Source: Lentilactobacillus senioris DSM 24302 = JCM 17472
GTDB lineage: Bacteria; Bacillota; Bacilli; Lactobacillales; Lactobacillaceae
Reading direction: 5' to 3'
Length of the DNA: 64,000 bases
Assembly (NCBI RefSeq): GCF_001436555.1
Contig: NZ_AYZR01000004.1
Location: 1-64,000, forward strand
Shown here: positions 18,472 through 27,971 of the stretch, one piece after another
How positions within the stretch are numbered: the stretch's first letter is position 1
Layout: each line of letters starts with the position of its first letter
The notes under the pieces: model-generated
Databases searched by the model: none
Told to the model about the DNA's origin: nothing
The model's input: the letters and a program-made list of their open reading frames with translations, nothing else
Position numbers and translations under genes: made by a program

Positions 18472-19040
18472 TTTGCTTCCTCCGTAGTCAAATGATCGAG
18501 CAAACCAATAGATTGATTAACGAATTGTTCGGTAAAGATAGCTTCCAGACTGATCTGAGCGACGTTTGTAATACTGACCGTTCCTAGCGGCATAGGTTCT
18601 CCTTCTTGATAAATAGTTAGTTTACCAGTAGATTGCCGTGTTAACGGGCTCTGTCTAATAACCGTATAGTTAATTTCTTCTTCATCGATAATTTTGATTG
18701 CGTACTGCTGTTGCCATCGAATTTCTTGCTGCTCAGCAGTTAATTGCGCTTGATCATTTAACTCACCATTCACGCCCACTTCGGTAAGCAAAACAAACCG
18801 GTCTAGCACTTGCTGCTGAGATCGCAGTACTTCAAACACCGTCAAAATGTTTTGATCAATATCTTCGGCAGGTAAATTACAATAAATTACGTTGACGCCC
18901 TTCAACATCACTTGAAGTTCATTGGGTGTTACCACATCACTGTTATAAAATACGTACTCAACGTCTGCGTTCGTTTCTAAATCTTCAATTACTAATTCTG
19001 AAACCGGCGAAGCGGCTCCCAACACCATTACTTTTAGCAC
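18468..19040 (-). CDS. Atypical NAD(P)-binding (NmrA/SDR-like) protein
   Basis: 190 residues with an N-terminal Rossmann-like beta-alpha-beta (KVMVLGAASPVSELVIEDL). The third glycine of the usual GxxGxxG is missing (GAASPVS), so cofactor binding may be weak or regulatory. The middle (VNVIYCNLPAED, FVLLTEVGVNGE, NYTVIRQSPLT) matches atypical SDR proteins of the NmrA/YwnB type. No catalytic YxxxK is visible. It is followed, with a 4-base overlap, by the 115-aa gene. A distant relative of the same class lies at 57187-57684. Confidence 0.75.
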   Translation of the reverse strand: MLKVMVLGAASPVSELVIEDLETNADVEYVFYNSDVVTPNELQVMLKGVNVIYCNLPAEDIDQNILTVFEVLRSQQQVLDRFVLLTEVGVNGELNDQAQLTAEQQEIRWQQQYAIKIIDEEEINYTVIRQSPLTRQSTGKLTIYQEGEPMPLGTVSITNVAQISLEAIFTEQFVNQSIGLLDHLTTEEAK

Positions 19041-19168
19041 TAGCCTATCCTTTACTAATTAATATTTACTATTGCTTCATTATAGTTGAATTGCTTGCTA
19101 AAGAAAACTAATCGCTAGCTCAAAACCAACCGCTTAATCAGAACTTTATAAAAAGAATTCGCTTTTTA

Positions 19169-19240
19169 AGTTCGGGGATTGTCTTGTTTATCGAATAATG
19201 TTATTATTATTTTGTTGTTTTTATGATAAACACGAACATT
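19169..19240 (+). promoter_or_regulatory. Promoter and PurBox-like sites of the purine permease
   Basis: TTGTCT (19179-19184) and TATTAT (19202-19207) are 17 bases apart. AGTTCGGG at 19169-19176 (minus-strand CCCGAACT) and CACGAACATT at 19231-19240 resemble the PurR box core CGAAC. Their spacing differs from the paired boxes of Bacillus, so PurR control is a hypothesis based on sequence plus the purine-permease family. Confidence 0.5.
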
Positions 19241-19261
19241 TATTCAAAGGAGATTGCTATT

Positions 19262-20572
19262 ATGCTAAATTCGATTTCGAAATATTTTGATTTTGAAAAC
19301 CGAAACACCAATTTTAAGAAGGAAACGATCGCCGGGATCACTACCTTCGTCTCCATGGTTTATATTTTATTCGTTAACCCCAACGTCTTAGGCGTTACCG
19401 GCATGGATAAAGGCGCTATTTTTACGGCTACTGCTTTTGCTTCTGCCTTTGGGTGCTTCTTAATGGGCTTTTTGGCTAATTACCCCATCGCCATTTCAGC
19501 TAGTTTGGGAATCAACGCCTTCTTCGCTTATTCCGTTTGCTTAGGAATGCACGTTGAATGGCAAACCGCGCTCTCTGGCGTTTTCGTTGCTTCTATTATT
19601 TTCATCATCCTAACCGCTTTAAAGCTCCGAGAAAAAATCATCGACGCCATTCCTGCTGATTTAAAGGCTGCTATCGGTGGTGGGATTGGTTTATTCATCG
19701 CCTTTCTAGGTTTGCAAGACGGTGGCTTAGTAATGGGCAACAAAGAAACTCTAGTTAGCTTAGGGAGTTTACATACCGGCACCACGTGGATCACTATCTT
19801 TGGATTAGTCATTACCTTAGTAATGATGAGCATGAAAATTCCGGGAGCTATTTTTATCGGAATGGTTTTAAATACTATCTTGGGCATGGCCGTGGGCTTA
19901 ATTCCGCTTCCTACTCACTTAGTTTCTAGCATTCCAAGTATCGCTCCCACATTTGGTCAAGCGATCACCCATATTGGTAACATCGATTCAGTTCAAATGG
20001 TCGTTGTGGTCCTGACCTTCTTATTAGTAACGTTCTTTGATACTGCTGGTACTCTAGTAGGCCTAGCTCAACAAGCAGGTTTAATCAAAGATAATAAGAT
20101 TCCTAACGTTGGAAAAGCCTTAATTGCTGACTCTTCTACTATGATGGTTGGTTCCATCCTAGGGACTTCTCCAATGGGCGCCTTCGTTGAATCTTCAGCT
20201 GGTATCGCCGTTGGTGGCCGGACTGGTTTCACTACCATCGTGGTTGGGATTTTGTTCATCTTAGGTACTTTCTTCTCGCCACTACTATCAGTCATCACTA
20301 CTCAAGTAACTGCTCCTGCCCTAATTATTGTTGGGATCTTGATGGCTCAATCTCTCAAGCAAGTTCATTGGGAAGAATTTGAAATTGCAGCGCCATCCTT
20401 CTTAATCCTGGTAGGGATGCCATTTACTTACAGTATCGCTGACGGAATTGCGTTAGGCTTTATCGTTTACCCAATCACCATGATTGCAGCTAAACGTGGT
20501 AAAGAAGTGTCTGCAATGATGTACGCCTTAGCAGTCGTCTTCGTAATCTTCTTATGGATTTTGAATAGTTAA
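19262..20572 (+). CDS. NCS2 family purine permease (hypoxanthine/guanine type)
   Basis: About 436 residues and 12-14 membrane helices. The AzgA/PbuG-type signatures are present: an N-terminal KETIAGITTFVSMVYIL, FFDTAGTLVGLAQQAG, and GTSPMGAFVESSAGIAVGGRTG near the centre. It probably imports hypoxanthine/guanine or adenine by proton symport. The ATG at 19262 is chosen because AAAGGAG (19246-19252) is correctly spaced. An in-frame ATG at 19223 lacks a ribosome binding site and overlaps the PurBox-like region. QueT follows 83 bases downstream. Confidence 0.93.
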   Translation: MLNSISKYFDFENRNTNFKKETIAGITTFVSMVYILFVNPNVLGVTGMDKGAIFTATAFASAFGCFLMGFLANYPIAISASLGINAFFAYSVCLGMHVEWQTALSGVFVASIIFIILTALKLREKIIDAIPADLKAAIGGGIGLFIAFLGLQDGGLVMGNKETLVSLGSLHTGTTWITIFGLVITLVMMSMKIPGAIFIGMVLNTILGMAVGLIPLPTHLVSSIPSIAPTFGQAITHIGNIDSVQMVVVVLTFLLVTFFDTAGTLVGLAQQAGLIKDNKIPNVGKALIADSSTMMVGSILGTSPMGAFVESSAGIAVGGRTGFTTIVVGILFILGTFFSPLLSVITTQVTAPALIIVGILMAQSLKQVHWEEFEIAAPSFLILVGMPFTYSIADGIALGFIVYPITMIAAKRGKEVSAMMYALAVVFVIFLWILNS

Positions 20573-20605
20573 ACTAATTTTGACCCGGGTAGCAAAAAGC
20601 GGTAA

Positions 20606-20628
20606 AGTTGAAACGGTTGATTTCAACT
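20606..20628 (+). other. Hairpin in the queT 5' leader
   Basis: AGTTGAAA (20606-20613) pairs perfectly with TTTCAACT (20621-20628) around a 7-base loop. It lies just upstream of the ribosome binding site of the QueT-like gene. There is no T run, so it is not a terminator. QueT genes are often under preQ1 riboswitches, but I could not match a preQ1 consensus here. Confidence 0.4.
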
Positions 20629-20655
20629 AAAATTAAATAAAGGAAGGAATTTGTG

Positions 20656-21174
20656 ATGAATTCTAAGACTGGTTTATTCGGCATCGACAGCCTCCTAGAT
20701 TTAACCAAAGCTGCCGTTGTTGCTGCCCTCTACATTGTAATTACAATGGTCTTTGCAGCCTTTAGTTTTGGCCCGATTCAGTTACGCTTTTCTGAAGGGC
20801 TCAACAATTTAGCCGCGTTTAATAAGCGCTATGTGCTAGCTGTGACTCTAGGTTGTTTTGTTTCTAACATGATGTCTTCATTAGGTCCCATCGACTTAGT
20901 AGTGGGGACGGCTGAGACATTAATCGCCTTAGTAACCATTAACTTGGTAACTAGAAACATGAAATCAGTGCCAGCTCGCTTAGCAGCTTCCGTTTTAATC
21001 GCTACCTTTTACATGTTCATCATCGCGTTTGAAATTGCCTACGTGGGTAACGCAGCTTTTTGGCCAACTTTTTGGGGTGCTTACCTCACTACCGCCATCG
21101 GTGAATTTCTCGCTATGACTTTGGGCGCGGTAGTCTTGTATTTCGTTAATTTACGCTTTGATTTAAGTAAATAA
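20656..21174 (+). CDS. queT: QueT family ECF transporter S component (queuosine precursor)
   Basis: 172 residues with about five to six membrane helices. It matches the QueT/COG4708 pattern, with FGPIQLRFSEGLNNLAAFNKRYV at residues ~35-60 and GPIDLVVGTAETLIA afterwards. The protein is the substrate-binding subunit of an energy-coupling-factor importer for a queuosine precursor; the shared energizing module must be encoded elsewhere. ATG 20656 is preferred (AGGAAGGA 7 bases upstream); GTG 20653 is in frame. It could be cotranscribed with the purine permease. Confidence 0.85.
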   Translation: MNSKTGLFGIDSLLDLTKAAVVAALYIVITMVFAAFSFGPIQLRFSEGLNNLAAFNKRYVLAVTLGCFVSNMMSSLGPIDLVVGTAETLIALVTINLVTRNMKSVPARLAASVLIATFYMFIIAFEIAYVGNAAFWPTFWGAYLTTAIGEFLAMTLGAVVLYFVNLRFDLSK

Positions 21175-21175
21175 A

Positions 21176-21216
21176 AAAACTGGAACTTTGACCTTTTCGT
21201 CGAAGTTCCAGTTTTT
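21176..21216. terminator. Bidirectional intrinsic terminator
   Basis: AAAACTGGAACTTTGA (21176-21191) pairs with TCGAAGTTCCAGTTTT (one mismatch), with A/T runs on both sides. It lies between convergent queT and araR. Confidence 0.88.
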
Positions 21217-21218
21217 AT

Positions 21219-22316
21219 TTACTCTTTATTTTTATATGGACTGGTCGAGCCACGGACAATCAAGCTTGGATCGTACTCAATTGACTCCCCATCCGTTTTA
21301 CCATCAATTAATTGTAATAATAGGTCAGCGGCATCATGACCCATTTTTTCTTTTTCGTGCATCATAGTAGTGAGGCTAGGATCGATATATTCTCCGATTT
21401 GGTAATTATCAAACCCAGCTACTGAAATATCAGTGGGCACAGTTAAATCTAGTGACCGTACCAAGTCAATTACCTGAATGGCCAACTGATCATTGTAACA
21501 AACAATTGCTGACGGCCGATCAGGTCCCTTTAAGTAACCCTCAATCCGATCAAACACATTCACCAGTTTATCAGATGATTGATACATCAAAATTTGGGCG
21601 TCTAAGAAAATATCTGGATGCTCACGGTAGGCTGCCGTAAAGCCTTCCATCCGTCGCACCCCTTGAATATCATCTACCTGAAAAATCCCTAGGATACGCT
21701 TATGCCCCTGCTCAATCAAATAGTTAGTTAACTTGCGTTCTCCACCGTAGTCATTAGTGGTAACGTAAGGAAAATCAGCTTCCATTTCCGGATAAATAGC
21801 GTTAATAAATACCGTTGGAATGCCAAGTTCTCGAATGCGATCGTACAAATCAGCGTTGGTTGTAGGTAATGCTGATTGAGTTGGTTCAATGATAAGTCCC
21901 GCTACGTTCTTATCCAGCATCTCCATCAATGATTCACGTTCGCGTTCCTGATCATTATGGGTGTTGCTGATCACCAGCATATAGCCATGATCAGAAATCA
22001 TTCGGTCAACACCATTGATAATGTTAGGGAAAATGTAATCCGCAATGTGCGTTGACAGTAACCCAATAAATTTATTTTCCTTCTTGGAATGGGTATCCTT
22101 TTGCCGCCAATCATCGACGTACATCCCGCCACCTTGGATTTTGTAGATGAAGTGATCATTTTCTAAATCGCTAATAGCTCGTCGAACCGTGTAACGACTA
22201 ACCTTATACTTAGCCATTAATACGGATTCTGTCGGCAATTTTTGGTTAATTGCATATTCTCCGGAGGTTATTTTTTGTTTTAAGTCTTGTTTGACGTTTT
22301 CGTATTTAGTTGCCAT
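21219..22316 (-). CDS. araR: Arabinose operon repressor AraR (GntR-HTH plus LacI-type sensor)
   Basis: About 365 residues. A GntR winged helix occupies ~1-70 (LPTESVLMAKYKVSRYTVRRAISDL). A LacI-like periplasmic-binding fold follows (FIGLLSTHIADYIFPNI, ISVAGFDNYQIGEYIDPSLTT). This fusion is the Bacillus/Lactobacillus AraR architecture, which binds ATTTGTACG-type palindromes and releases on L-arabinose. ATG 22316 has AGGGAA 4 bases upstream; a GTG at 22337 is in frame but poorly placed. It lies downstream of araA on the same strand, behind a terminator, and AraR-like operators occur at 28064, 28264 and 30031. Confidence 0.9.
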   Translation of the reverse strand: MATKYENVKQDLKQKITSGEYAINQKLPTESVLMAKYKVSRYTVRRAISDLENDHFIYKIQGGGMYVDDWRQKDTHSKKENKFIGLLSTHIADYIFPNIINGVDRMISDHGYMLVISNTHNDQERERESLMEMLDKNVAGLIIEPTQSALPTTNADLYDRIRELGIPTVFINAIYPEMEADFPYVTTNDYGGERKLTNYLIEQGHKRILGIFQVDDIQGVRRMEGFTAAYREHPDIFLDAQILMYQSSDKLVNVFDRIEGYLKGPDRPSAIVCYNDQLAIQVIDLVRSLDLTVPTDISVAGFDNYQIGEYIDPSLTTMMHEKEKMGHDAADLLLQLIDGKTDGESIEYDPSLIVRGSTSPYKNKE

Positions 22317-22416
22317 GAACTTCCCTATTTTCTCCACTCAAATTAATTATTACCATATATTATGACAGTTTTTCGCTAATCCGACCAGCTATCAATTCTA
22401 CTTTGTGAAATTTACT

Positions 22417-22454
22417 AAAAAACAAGCGAGGCAGCTTCGGCCTCGCTTGTTTTT
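22417..22454 (-). terminator. Terminator of the ara operon
   Basis: A GC-rich stem (ACAAGCGAGGC with GCCTCGCTTGT) with A and T runs on both sides. On the minus strand it ends transcripts from araA and the repeat unit before araR. Confidence 0.9.
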
Positions 22455-22463
22455 ATTCAATGA

Positions 22464-22741
22464 TTAAGCGACTCTTTTAGCATTCTAGCGCTAACTTGTT
22501 CGTAAAGCAGCCAGTTCCATCTAGTTCATTTAATTTAATAGCGATCCCAATCCGATCGAACTATTGAAATTAAATTTCACTATACTCGCTGACTAACCGC
22601 TTTACTTACACTCACTTCTCGTGCTCCTTGTACCAAAAAGAGTCGCTTAATTCAAAATTGTTAATAGCGATCTAAAGATCGAACTATTTCCAATTTTTAA
22701 ATTAATTCTCCCCTTTTTACCGGTACTCGTCACACTTATTA
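22464..22741 (-). repeat. Structured intergenic repeats after araA (two cores)
   Basis: These belong to the same repeat family as 33327-33829. On the minus strand, core B (22664-22687) reads ATAGTTCGATC...GATCGCTAT. Core A (22538-22564) has the same core inside a longer stem TTTAATTT..AATAG / CTATTAAATTAAA. A perfect 15-base stem (22464-22478 with 22636-22650) encloses core A. The flanks AAAGCGGTTA..CAGCGAG.ATAGTG and GGAACTG...GCTTT closely match unit 2 at 33444-33568. The element follows the araA stop directly in the sense direction and ends near the operon terminator. Confidence 0.8.
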
Positions 22742-24166
22742 CTAGTCAATCACCGTTGTGTTCATATCAAACATCTTAGCTAAGTCAGCTAATTGTTCTT
22801 CAGTAATTGCCAATGAGAAGACAGTGTGGTGACCACCACCAGCGTAGATCCAAGCGGTTGAACCGGCCTTCAAACCAACCTTTGGAGTCCAAAGTTGTTT
22901 AGCAACTGGCAAATGTGGAGTTTCCTTTTCAGGCTTGTTAGCGTTAACCGCGTAACTAATCATGTTGAAGCCATCACGGAAGTCAGAGATAGTTACATCC
23001 ACACCTTCGCCTTCAGAACCAGTAAATACCAATCGAGCTGGATCTTCTTTACCACCAATATCCAATGGGTGAACTTCAATTCTTGGCTTGTCAGATGCTA
23101 AGGTTGGGTCAACTTCAAGCATATGTGAACCTAACACCGCTTCGTGACCTTTACGAAGATCCAAAGTGTAATCTTCCATGAAGGCAGTTTGTTTGTTATG
23201 GCTCAAGACCTTCAACAAACGATCAAAGGCAGCGGTCTTCCAGTCACCTTCACCAGCAAAACCATAACCTTCAGCCATCAATAATTGAGTAGCTAAACCA
23301 GGTAATTGTTCCATGCCGTAAAGATCTTCAAAGTTATCTGAGAAAGCAGTGTAACCACGATCATCCATGAAACGCTTCAAACCAAAGTATTCGCGGATTT
23401 GGTACTTAACGTTGTGTTCAAATTTTTCGGCTGAGTTGTCACCTTGTACCATGGTGTAGGTTTCGCCTAATTCTTTGTACTTCTTGTCGATGTCTTCATC
23501 AGAAACCTTGTCCATTTCAGCAACTAGGTCACCAACTGCGTAGTAATCAACGGTCCAACCCATTTGAATTTGGGCTTCTACCTTGTCACCATCGGTAACG
23601 GCAACGTTTCTCATCTTGTCACCAAACAAAGCAACTTTGATCTTGAAACTTTCGTTGTAAGCTACGGCAACATCTTCCCAAGAAGCGATTTCTGCTTGGA
23701 CGTCTTCGTCACCCCAGTAGCCGTAAACGACTTTGTTGTTCTTGTTCAAACGAGTGTTGATGTAACCATATTCACGGTCACCATGAGCACTTTGGTTTAA
23801 GTTCATGTAGTCAAAATCGATTGTGTCATAAGGAATGTTGTTGAGGTATTGAGTTGCTAAGTGAAGCAAAGGTTTTTGCAATAACTTAGTTCCGCGAATC
23901 CAGTTTTTAGCTGGTGAGAAGGTGTGCATCCAAGTCATTACCCCGGCAACTTCATCGTGGTAGTTAGCTTCTTTCATGAAGTCAGTGATGCCATCGGCAG
24001 TGGTCATTACGCCTTTGTAAACAATTTCGTATGGTAATTTGCCACTAGCATTTAATTTGTTAACGATGTCTTCTGCATCAGAACCAACTTGCTTAAGTTG
24101 ATCTTCACCGTATAAAAATTGACTCCCAGTAACGAACCAGAACTTGTAATCTTGTGTGTTTTTCAT
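22742..24166 (-). CDS. araA: L-arabinose isomerase
   Basis: 474 residues, the family length. Converts L-arabinose to L-ribulose with a Mn ion. The expected metal-ligand segments are present: GEGDWKTAA (Glu), [23 protein letters not shown] (Glu and His) and [11 protein letters not shown] (His). AAGGAG precedes the ATG. It is the last gene of the transporter-araB-araD-araA operon, 21 bases after araD, and its stop is followed immediately by structured repeats. Confidence 0.97.
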   Translation of the reverse strand: MKNTQDYKFWFVTGSQFLYGEDQLKQVGSDAEDIVNKLNASGKLPYEIVYKGVMTTADGITDFMKEANYHDEVAGVMTWMHTFSPAKNWIRGTKLLQKPLLHLATQYLNNIPYDTIDFDYMNLNQSAHGDREYGYINTRLNKNNKVVYGYWGDEDVQAEIASWEDVAVAYNESFKIKVALFGDKMRNVAVTDGDKVEAQIQMGWTVDYYAVGDLVAEMDKVSDEDIDKKYKELGETYTMVQGDNSAEKFEHNVKYQIREYFGLKRFMDDRGYTAFSDNFEDLYGMEQLPGLATQLLMAEGYGFAGEGDWKTAAFDRLLKVLSHNKQTAFMEDYTLDLRKGHEAVLGSHMLEVDPTLASDKPRIEVHPLDIGGKEDPARLVFTGSEGEGVDVTISDFRDGFNMISYAVNANKPEKETPHLPVAKQLWTPKVGLKAGSTAWIYAGGGHHTVFSLAITEEQLADLAKMFDMNTTVID

Positions 24167-24187
24167 GATTAAAATCTCCTTTTATTG

Positions 24188-24916
24188 TTAGATGTGAGCT
24201 GCATGGTCTTTTGATTTGGCATTATTTTGACCGTAGTAGGCGTTAGCACCGTGCTTACGATAATAATGCTTATCAAGCAAGTATTGTGGAACGTGAATTT
24301 CATCGCGGGTTAATTGCAAACCGTGGTAAGTAATTTCCGCTGCGACTTCTAATACCTTGGCGTTGTATACTGCCTTGGCTGGTGTTGGTCCCCATGAGAA
24401 TGGACCGTGTTGACTAACCAAAACGGCAGGAACTGCGTCAGGATTTACTCCCCGTTTTTCAAATTCGTCTACGATTACCTTACCGGTGTTTAATTCGTAG
24501 GCTTCTTTGATTTGGGCTTCAGTCAATGCTGGGGCGCAAGGAATATCACCAAAGAATGTATCAGCATGGGTCGTGCTAACAGCTGGGATGTCCATCTTAG
24601 CTGCCGCAAAGGATACCGCCCATGGAGAATGGGTATGGGTGATTCCCCCGATAGTTGGGAAATGGTTATAAAGGTAGGTATGAGTTGGGGTATCGCTAGA
24701 AGGGTTCATTTCTCCTTCAACTACTTCCCCGTTTAAATCAACCACTACCATGTCGCTAGGCTTTAAATCGTCGTAGTCAACCCCGGAAGGCTTGATTACG
24801 AACAACCCTTTTTCCCGGTCAATTCCAGAAACGTTACCCCAGGTAAAGGTAACTAATCCCAATTTGGGGAGTTGCATGTTGGCGTCATAGACTTCTTGTT
24901 TTAATTTTTCTAACAT
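24188..24916 (-). CDS. araD: L-ribulose-5-phosphate 4-epimerase
   Basis: 242 residues of the class II aldolase/epimerase fold. The zinc ligands are in ITHTHSPWAVSFA (two His) and the third His in HVPQYL/H-rich C-terminal part; GNVSG and VSQHGPFSWG phosphate-site motifs are intact. It makes D-xylulose 5-phosphate, which enters the phosphoketolase pathway. It starts 7 bases after araB, so it is cotranscribed. Confidence 0.95.
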   Translation of the reverse strand: MLEKLKQEVYDANMQLPKLGLVTFTWGNVSGIDREKGLFVIKPSGVDYDDLKPSDMVVVDLNGEVVEGEMNPSSDTPTHTYLYNHFPTIGGITHTHSPWAVSFAAAKMDIPAVSTTHADTFFGDIPCAPALTEAQIKEAYELNTGKVIVDEFEKRGVNPDAVPAVLVSQHGPFSWGPTPAKAVYNAKVLEVAAEITYHGLQLTRDEIHVPQYLLDKHYYRKHGANAYYGQNNAKSKDHAAHI

Positions 24917-24923
24917 TGTTTAC

Positions 24924-26540
24924 TTATTTGCCTCCGTTTTGATCAGGAATCGTTTTAATAGCTTCACTTTCTACCGGTAATGCGGCCACGTAGTTCTTCA
25001 AGAACTCTTGGTAACCAGCCACACCAGCAGGTTCTGGGCTTAGAGTCATCGTTTCTGGATGACTAAAGACGTTGCTGTCTAGGTAATCAGCTAAGTCTTG
25101 ACCGGCACCATTTTCAGCAAATTCAGCTAAAACGGCCATGCCCCAAGGGCCACCCTCACCCGCGTTTTCCATAATGGTAATTGGAATGTTCAAGGCGTTA
25201 GCGAGAACTTGTTGCCCAATCACCGGAGTCTTGAAGAGACCACCTTGAGCGATCATGACGTCGGTTTGAATACCTTCTTCTTCGGTTAAGATTTCCATTC
25301 CGATTTCTAAAGGTGCAAACGCAGCGTACAACTGAGTCAGCATGAAGTTAGGTAAATTGAAGTTACTGTTAGGGGTTCTAACAAACAAGGGACGTCCCGC
25401 ATCCATCTTGGTAATGTTTTCTCCAGATAAGTAACTGTAGTTGATGAGCCCGCCAGCGTTAGGATCAGCGCGCGTAGCTTCCAAGAATAACGTGCCGTAT
25501 AGTTTGTCGGCCGGAACGTCGACACCTAAACGTTGAGCAAAATCACCAAATAGTGAAGTCCAAGCATTAATATCTGAAGAACAGTTATTAACGTGGACCA
25601 TGGCAACCGGTGAGCCATCTGGCGTCATTACTATGTCAATATCTCGGTGCACTTGTTTTAGACTTTGATCCAAAACCACCATTGAAAAAGCAGAAGTCCC
25701 TACCGAAATATTTCCAGTTCGTTGCCGAACACTATTAGTACCAACCATTCCAGTTCCAGCATCCCCTTCAGGTGGTGCCATCAAGCTACCGCCTTGGAGG
25801 TTTCCGGTTGGGTCCAATAACTTCGCTCCCGTCTCAGTTAATTGTCCCGCTGCTTGACCAGCTGGTTTAACGGCTGGTAAGACTTTTTCAATGTTCCAAG
25901 GATATTTCTTAACGTTTGCTTGAGCGCTGAACTGATCAAGCATTTTTTGGTCATAGTAACCGGTAGCTGGATCAATTGGGAAGACCCCAGAAGCATCCCC
26001 TGTACCCAATACTTTTTCTCCTGACAGTTGCCAGTGAACGTAACCCGCTAAGGTAGTTACAAAATCTAATTCGTTAACGTGAGCTTCGTCATTTAAAATC
26101 GCTTGGTATAAATGAGCGATGGTCCAACGTTGTGGGATATTAAAGTTAAATAGTTTAGTTAATTCATCAGCTGCTTGACCAGTAATGTTGTTTCGCCAAG
26201 TTCTGAATGGTACCAGCAAATTATCAGCTTGATCAAAAGCCAAGTAACCATGCATCATGGCACTGATTCCGATCGCTTTAATGTTGGTAATGGGTTGATG
26301 ATATTTGCTTTGTACTTCTGCAGCTAGTTGTTTGTAACTGGTTTGAATTCCAGCCCAAACATCTTCTAGTGAGTAAGTCCAAACGTTATTTTCTAGTTTG
26401 TTTTCCCAGTTATAGCTCCCAGCGGCCACCGTGTTGTAATCGGCAGTGATCAAAACGGCCTTGATCCGGGTAGATCCCAATTCAATACCAAGAGAAACGT
26501 TGCCGGCTTGGATGGCTTGAGAAGTTTCTACGAGATTCAT
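24924..26540 (-). CDS. araB: L-ribulokinase (FGGY family)
   Basis: 538 residues with the FGGY kinase fold: the N-terminal phosphate loop SLGIELGSTRIKAVLI, the substrate region GISAMMHGYLAFD, and the C-terminal MIAQGGLFKTPV and ENAGEGGPWGMA adenine-site segments. It phosphorylates L-ribulose with ATP. GGAGG precedes the ATG, which overlaps the transporter stop by four bases (ATGA), so translation is coupled. Confidence 0.95.
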   Translation of the reverse strand: MNLVETSQAIQAGNVSLGIELGSTRIKAVLITADYNTVAAGSYNWENKLENNVWTYSLEDVWAGIQTSYKQLAAEVQSKYHQPITNIKAIGISAMMHGYLAFDQADNLLVPFRTWRNNITGQAADELTKLFNFNIPQRWTIAHLYQAILNDEAHVNELDFVTTLAGYVHWQLSGEKVLGTGDASGVFPIDPATGYYDQKMLDQFSAQANVKKYPWNIEKVLPAVKPAGQAAGQLTETGAKLLDPTGNLQGGSLMAPPEGDAGTGMVGTNSVRQRTGNISVGTSAFSMVVLDQSLKQVHRDIDIVMTPDGSPVAMVHVNNCSSDINAWTSLFGDFAQRLGVDVPADKLYGTLFLEATRADPNAGGLINYSYLSGENITKMDAGRPLFVRTPNSNFNLPNFMLTQLYAAFAPLEIGMEILTEEEGIQTDVMIAQGGLFKTPVIGQQVLANALNIPITIMENAGEGGPWGMAVLAEFAENGAGQDLADYLDSNVFSHPETMTLSPEPAGVAGYQEFLKNYVAALPVESEAIKTIPDQNGGK

Positions 26541-27937
26541 AGTGAAACCTCCTTTTTAGCTTTAGAGTGGCGATTAGTACCTTGTTCTTCAATTTCTTCA
26601 AGTGAACGGCCCCGAGTTTCTGGAACAAAGAAGCGAATGAACATTACCCCGATTAGGCAGATAATTCCAAAGATAGCGAACACAGCTTCTTGTGACATAG
26701 AAGCGGTCATAATTGGGAAGAGTAACCCAACTAACCACGAACCAATCCAGTTAAATGAAGAAGCCAATCCTGAAGCACGACCCCGAATTTGAAGTGGGAA
26801 CATTTCACCAACAATAACCCAAGTAAGTGGTGCCCAAGTAAATGAGTAAAATGCAACATATAAGCATAAGAATGCAACAATTACCATGTTATTCATGTTT
26901 GGCATCATCCATTTAAGGATAGATGGTAAGATGAATGACCCACCCATTACTAATCCACCAAGGGTTAATAATGTCCGGCGGTTGAAACGATCAGCCAATG
27001 GCAGGAATACAAGAGAACCAACAACTAAAATGACACCTTGAATGATTGGCCACATTAGAGCGTTACTTGCTGAACTACCAGTTGCTTTTTCAACGATTAA
27101 TGGAATGTAGTAGAAAATAGCATTGGCTCCTTGGAATTGTTGGAAAGCAGCAACCCCAACACCAGCGATAACTAGGTAACGATATTTACCACTAAATAAG
27201 GTTGCCCATGAAGTACTCTTAGCAGCATTTTTTTCTGCTTGAGCGGTTTCTTGAATAGTAGCTAATTCAGGTTCAATTTCATTAGCAGGTCTTAATGATG
27301 ACAATACGTGACGAGCTTCATCAACTTTGCCTTCACTAACCAAGAAACGTGGTGATTCAGGTAATTTCAAAACCCCAAAGTATAAAATCAAAGCTGGTAC
27401 AGCTGCCATAGCTAACATTGAGCGCCATGCCCAATTTTCAGGTAAATCTTTTAAGATGAAGTCCATAATGTAAGAAATTAACATTCCTGAAACGATCATG
27501 GTTTGGTTCAAACCGGATAACATCCCACGAGCTTTGGCCGGAGCCATTTCAGACATATATGGTGGTACTAATGCTGAGGCAGCCCCAACGGCAGTCCCAA
27601 GTAAAATTCGAACAATGATCAAATATAGTGATCCATTATTTGGTGCCAATCCTGATAACAAGCCACCAACGGCAAAGATTAATGATGAAATCAAAATCAT
27701 TTTTCTTCTACCCAAGCGATCAGATAGTTGACCCGCAATTGCAGCCCCAAAAATAGCTCCGAACATAACGGCTGATGTAATCCATCCTTGGATGGATGGT
27801 GCATTTTGTAAATGCCAATCAGTGGTTAAGTAAGGTAAGGCCCCAGTCATAACCCCGATATCGTATCCAAACAAAATTCCACCAAATGATCCGAAGAAAT
27901 AAATAAAGCCACTGGAAATTTTCTTCTCTTTCTTCAT
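26537..27937 (-). CDS. Sugar porter (AraE/XylE-like) MFS transporter, probable arabinose:H+ symporter
   Basis: 466 residues and 12 membrane helices. Sugar-porter signatures are all present: DRLGRRKMI after helix 2, PESPRFLVSEGK after helix 6, the central QQFQGANAIFYYIP, DRFNRRTLL, and PETRGRSLEEIEE at the C-terminus. As the first gene of the ara operon it is inferred to import L-arabinose, though xylose/galactose overlap is common. The upstream region carries an AraR-like operator and cre-like sites. Confidence 0.92.
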   Translation of the reverse strand: MKKEKKISSGFIYFFGSFGGILFGYDIGVMTGALPYLTTDWHLQNAPSIQGWITSAVMFGAIFGAAIAGQLSDRLGRRKMILISSLIFAVGGLLSGLAPNNGSLYLIIVRILLGTAVGAASALVPPYMSEMAPAKARGMLSGLNQTMIVSGMLISYIMDFILKDLPENWAWRSMLAMAAVPALILYFGVLKLPESPRFLVSEGKVDEARHVLSSLRPANEIEPELATIQETAQAEKNAAKSTSWATLFSGKYRYLVIAGVGVAAFQQFQGANAIFYYIPLIVEKATGSSASNALMWPIIQGVILVVGSLVFLPLADRFNRRTLLTLGGLVMGGSFILPSILKWMMPNMNNMVIVAFLCLYVAFYSFTWAPLTWVIVGEMFPLQIRGRASGLASSFNWIGSWLVGLLFPIMTASMSQEAVFAIFGIICLIGVMFIRFFVPETRGRSLEEIEEQGTNRHSKAKKEVSL

Positions 27938-27971
27938 AAAGACTTTTCCTCCTTAATGTACCAGCCCTTCA

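Noticed and set aside
19041-19261. Purine riboswitch before the purine permease
   Set aside because: The leader downstream of the predicted promoter is only about 50 bases, too short for the aptamer and its expression platform.
20573-20655. preQ1 riboswitch before queT
   Set aside because: A strong 8-bp hairpin exists, but neither the class I (ACACC..AAAAAACTA) nor the class II (ACACGCGG..CCGC) conserved strings could be found.
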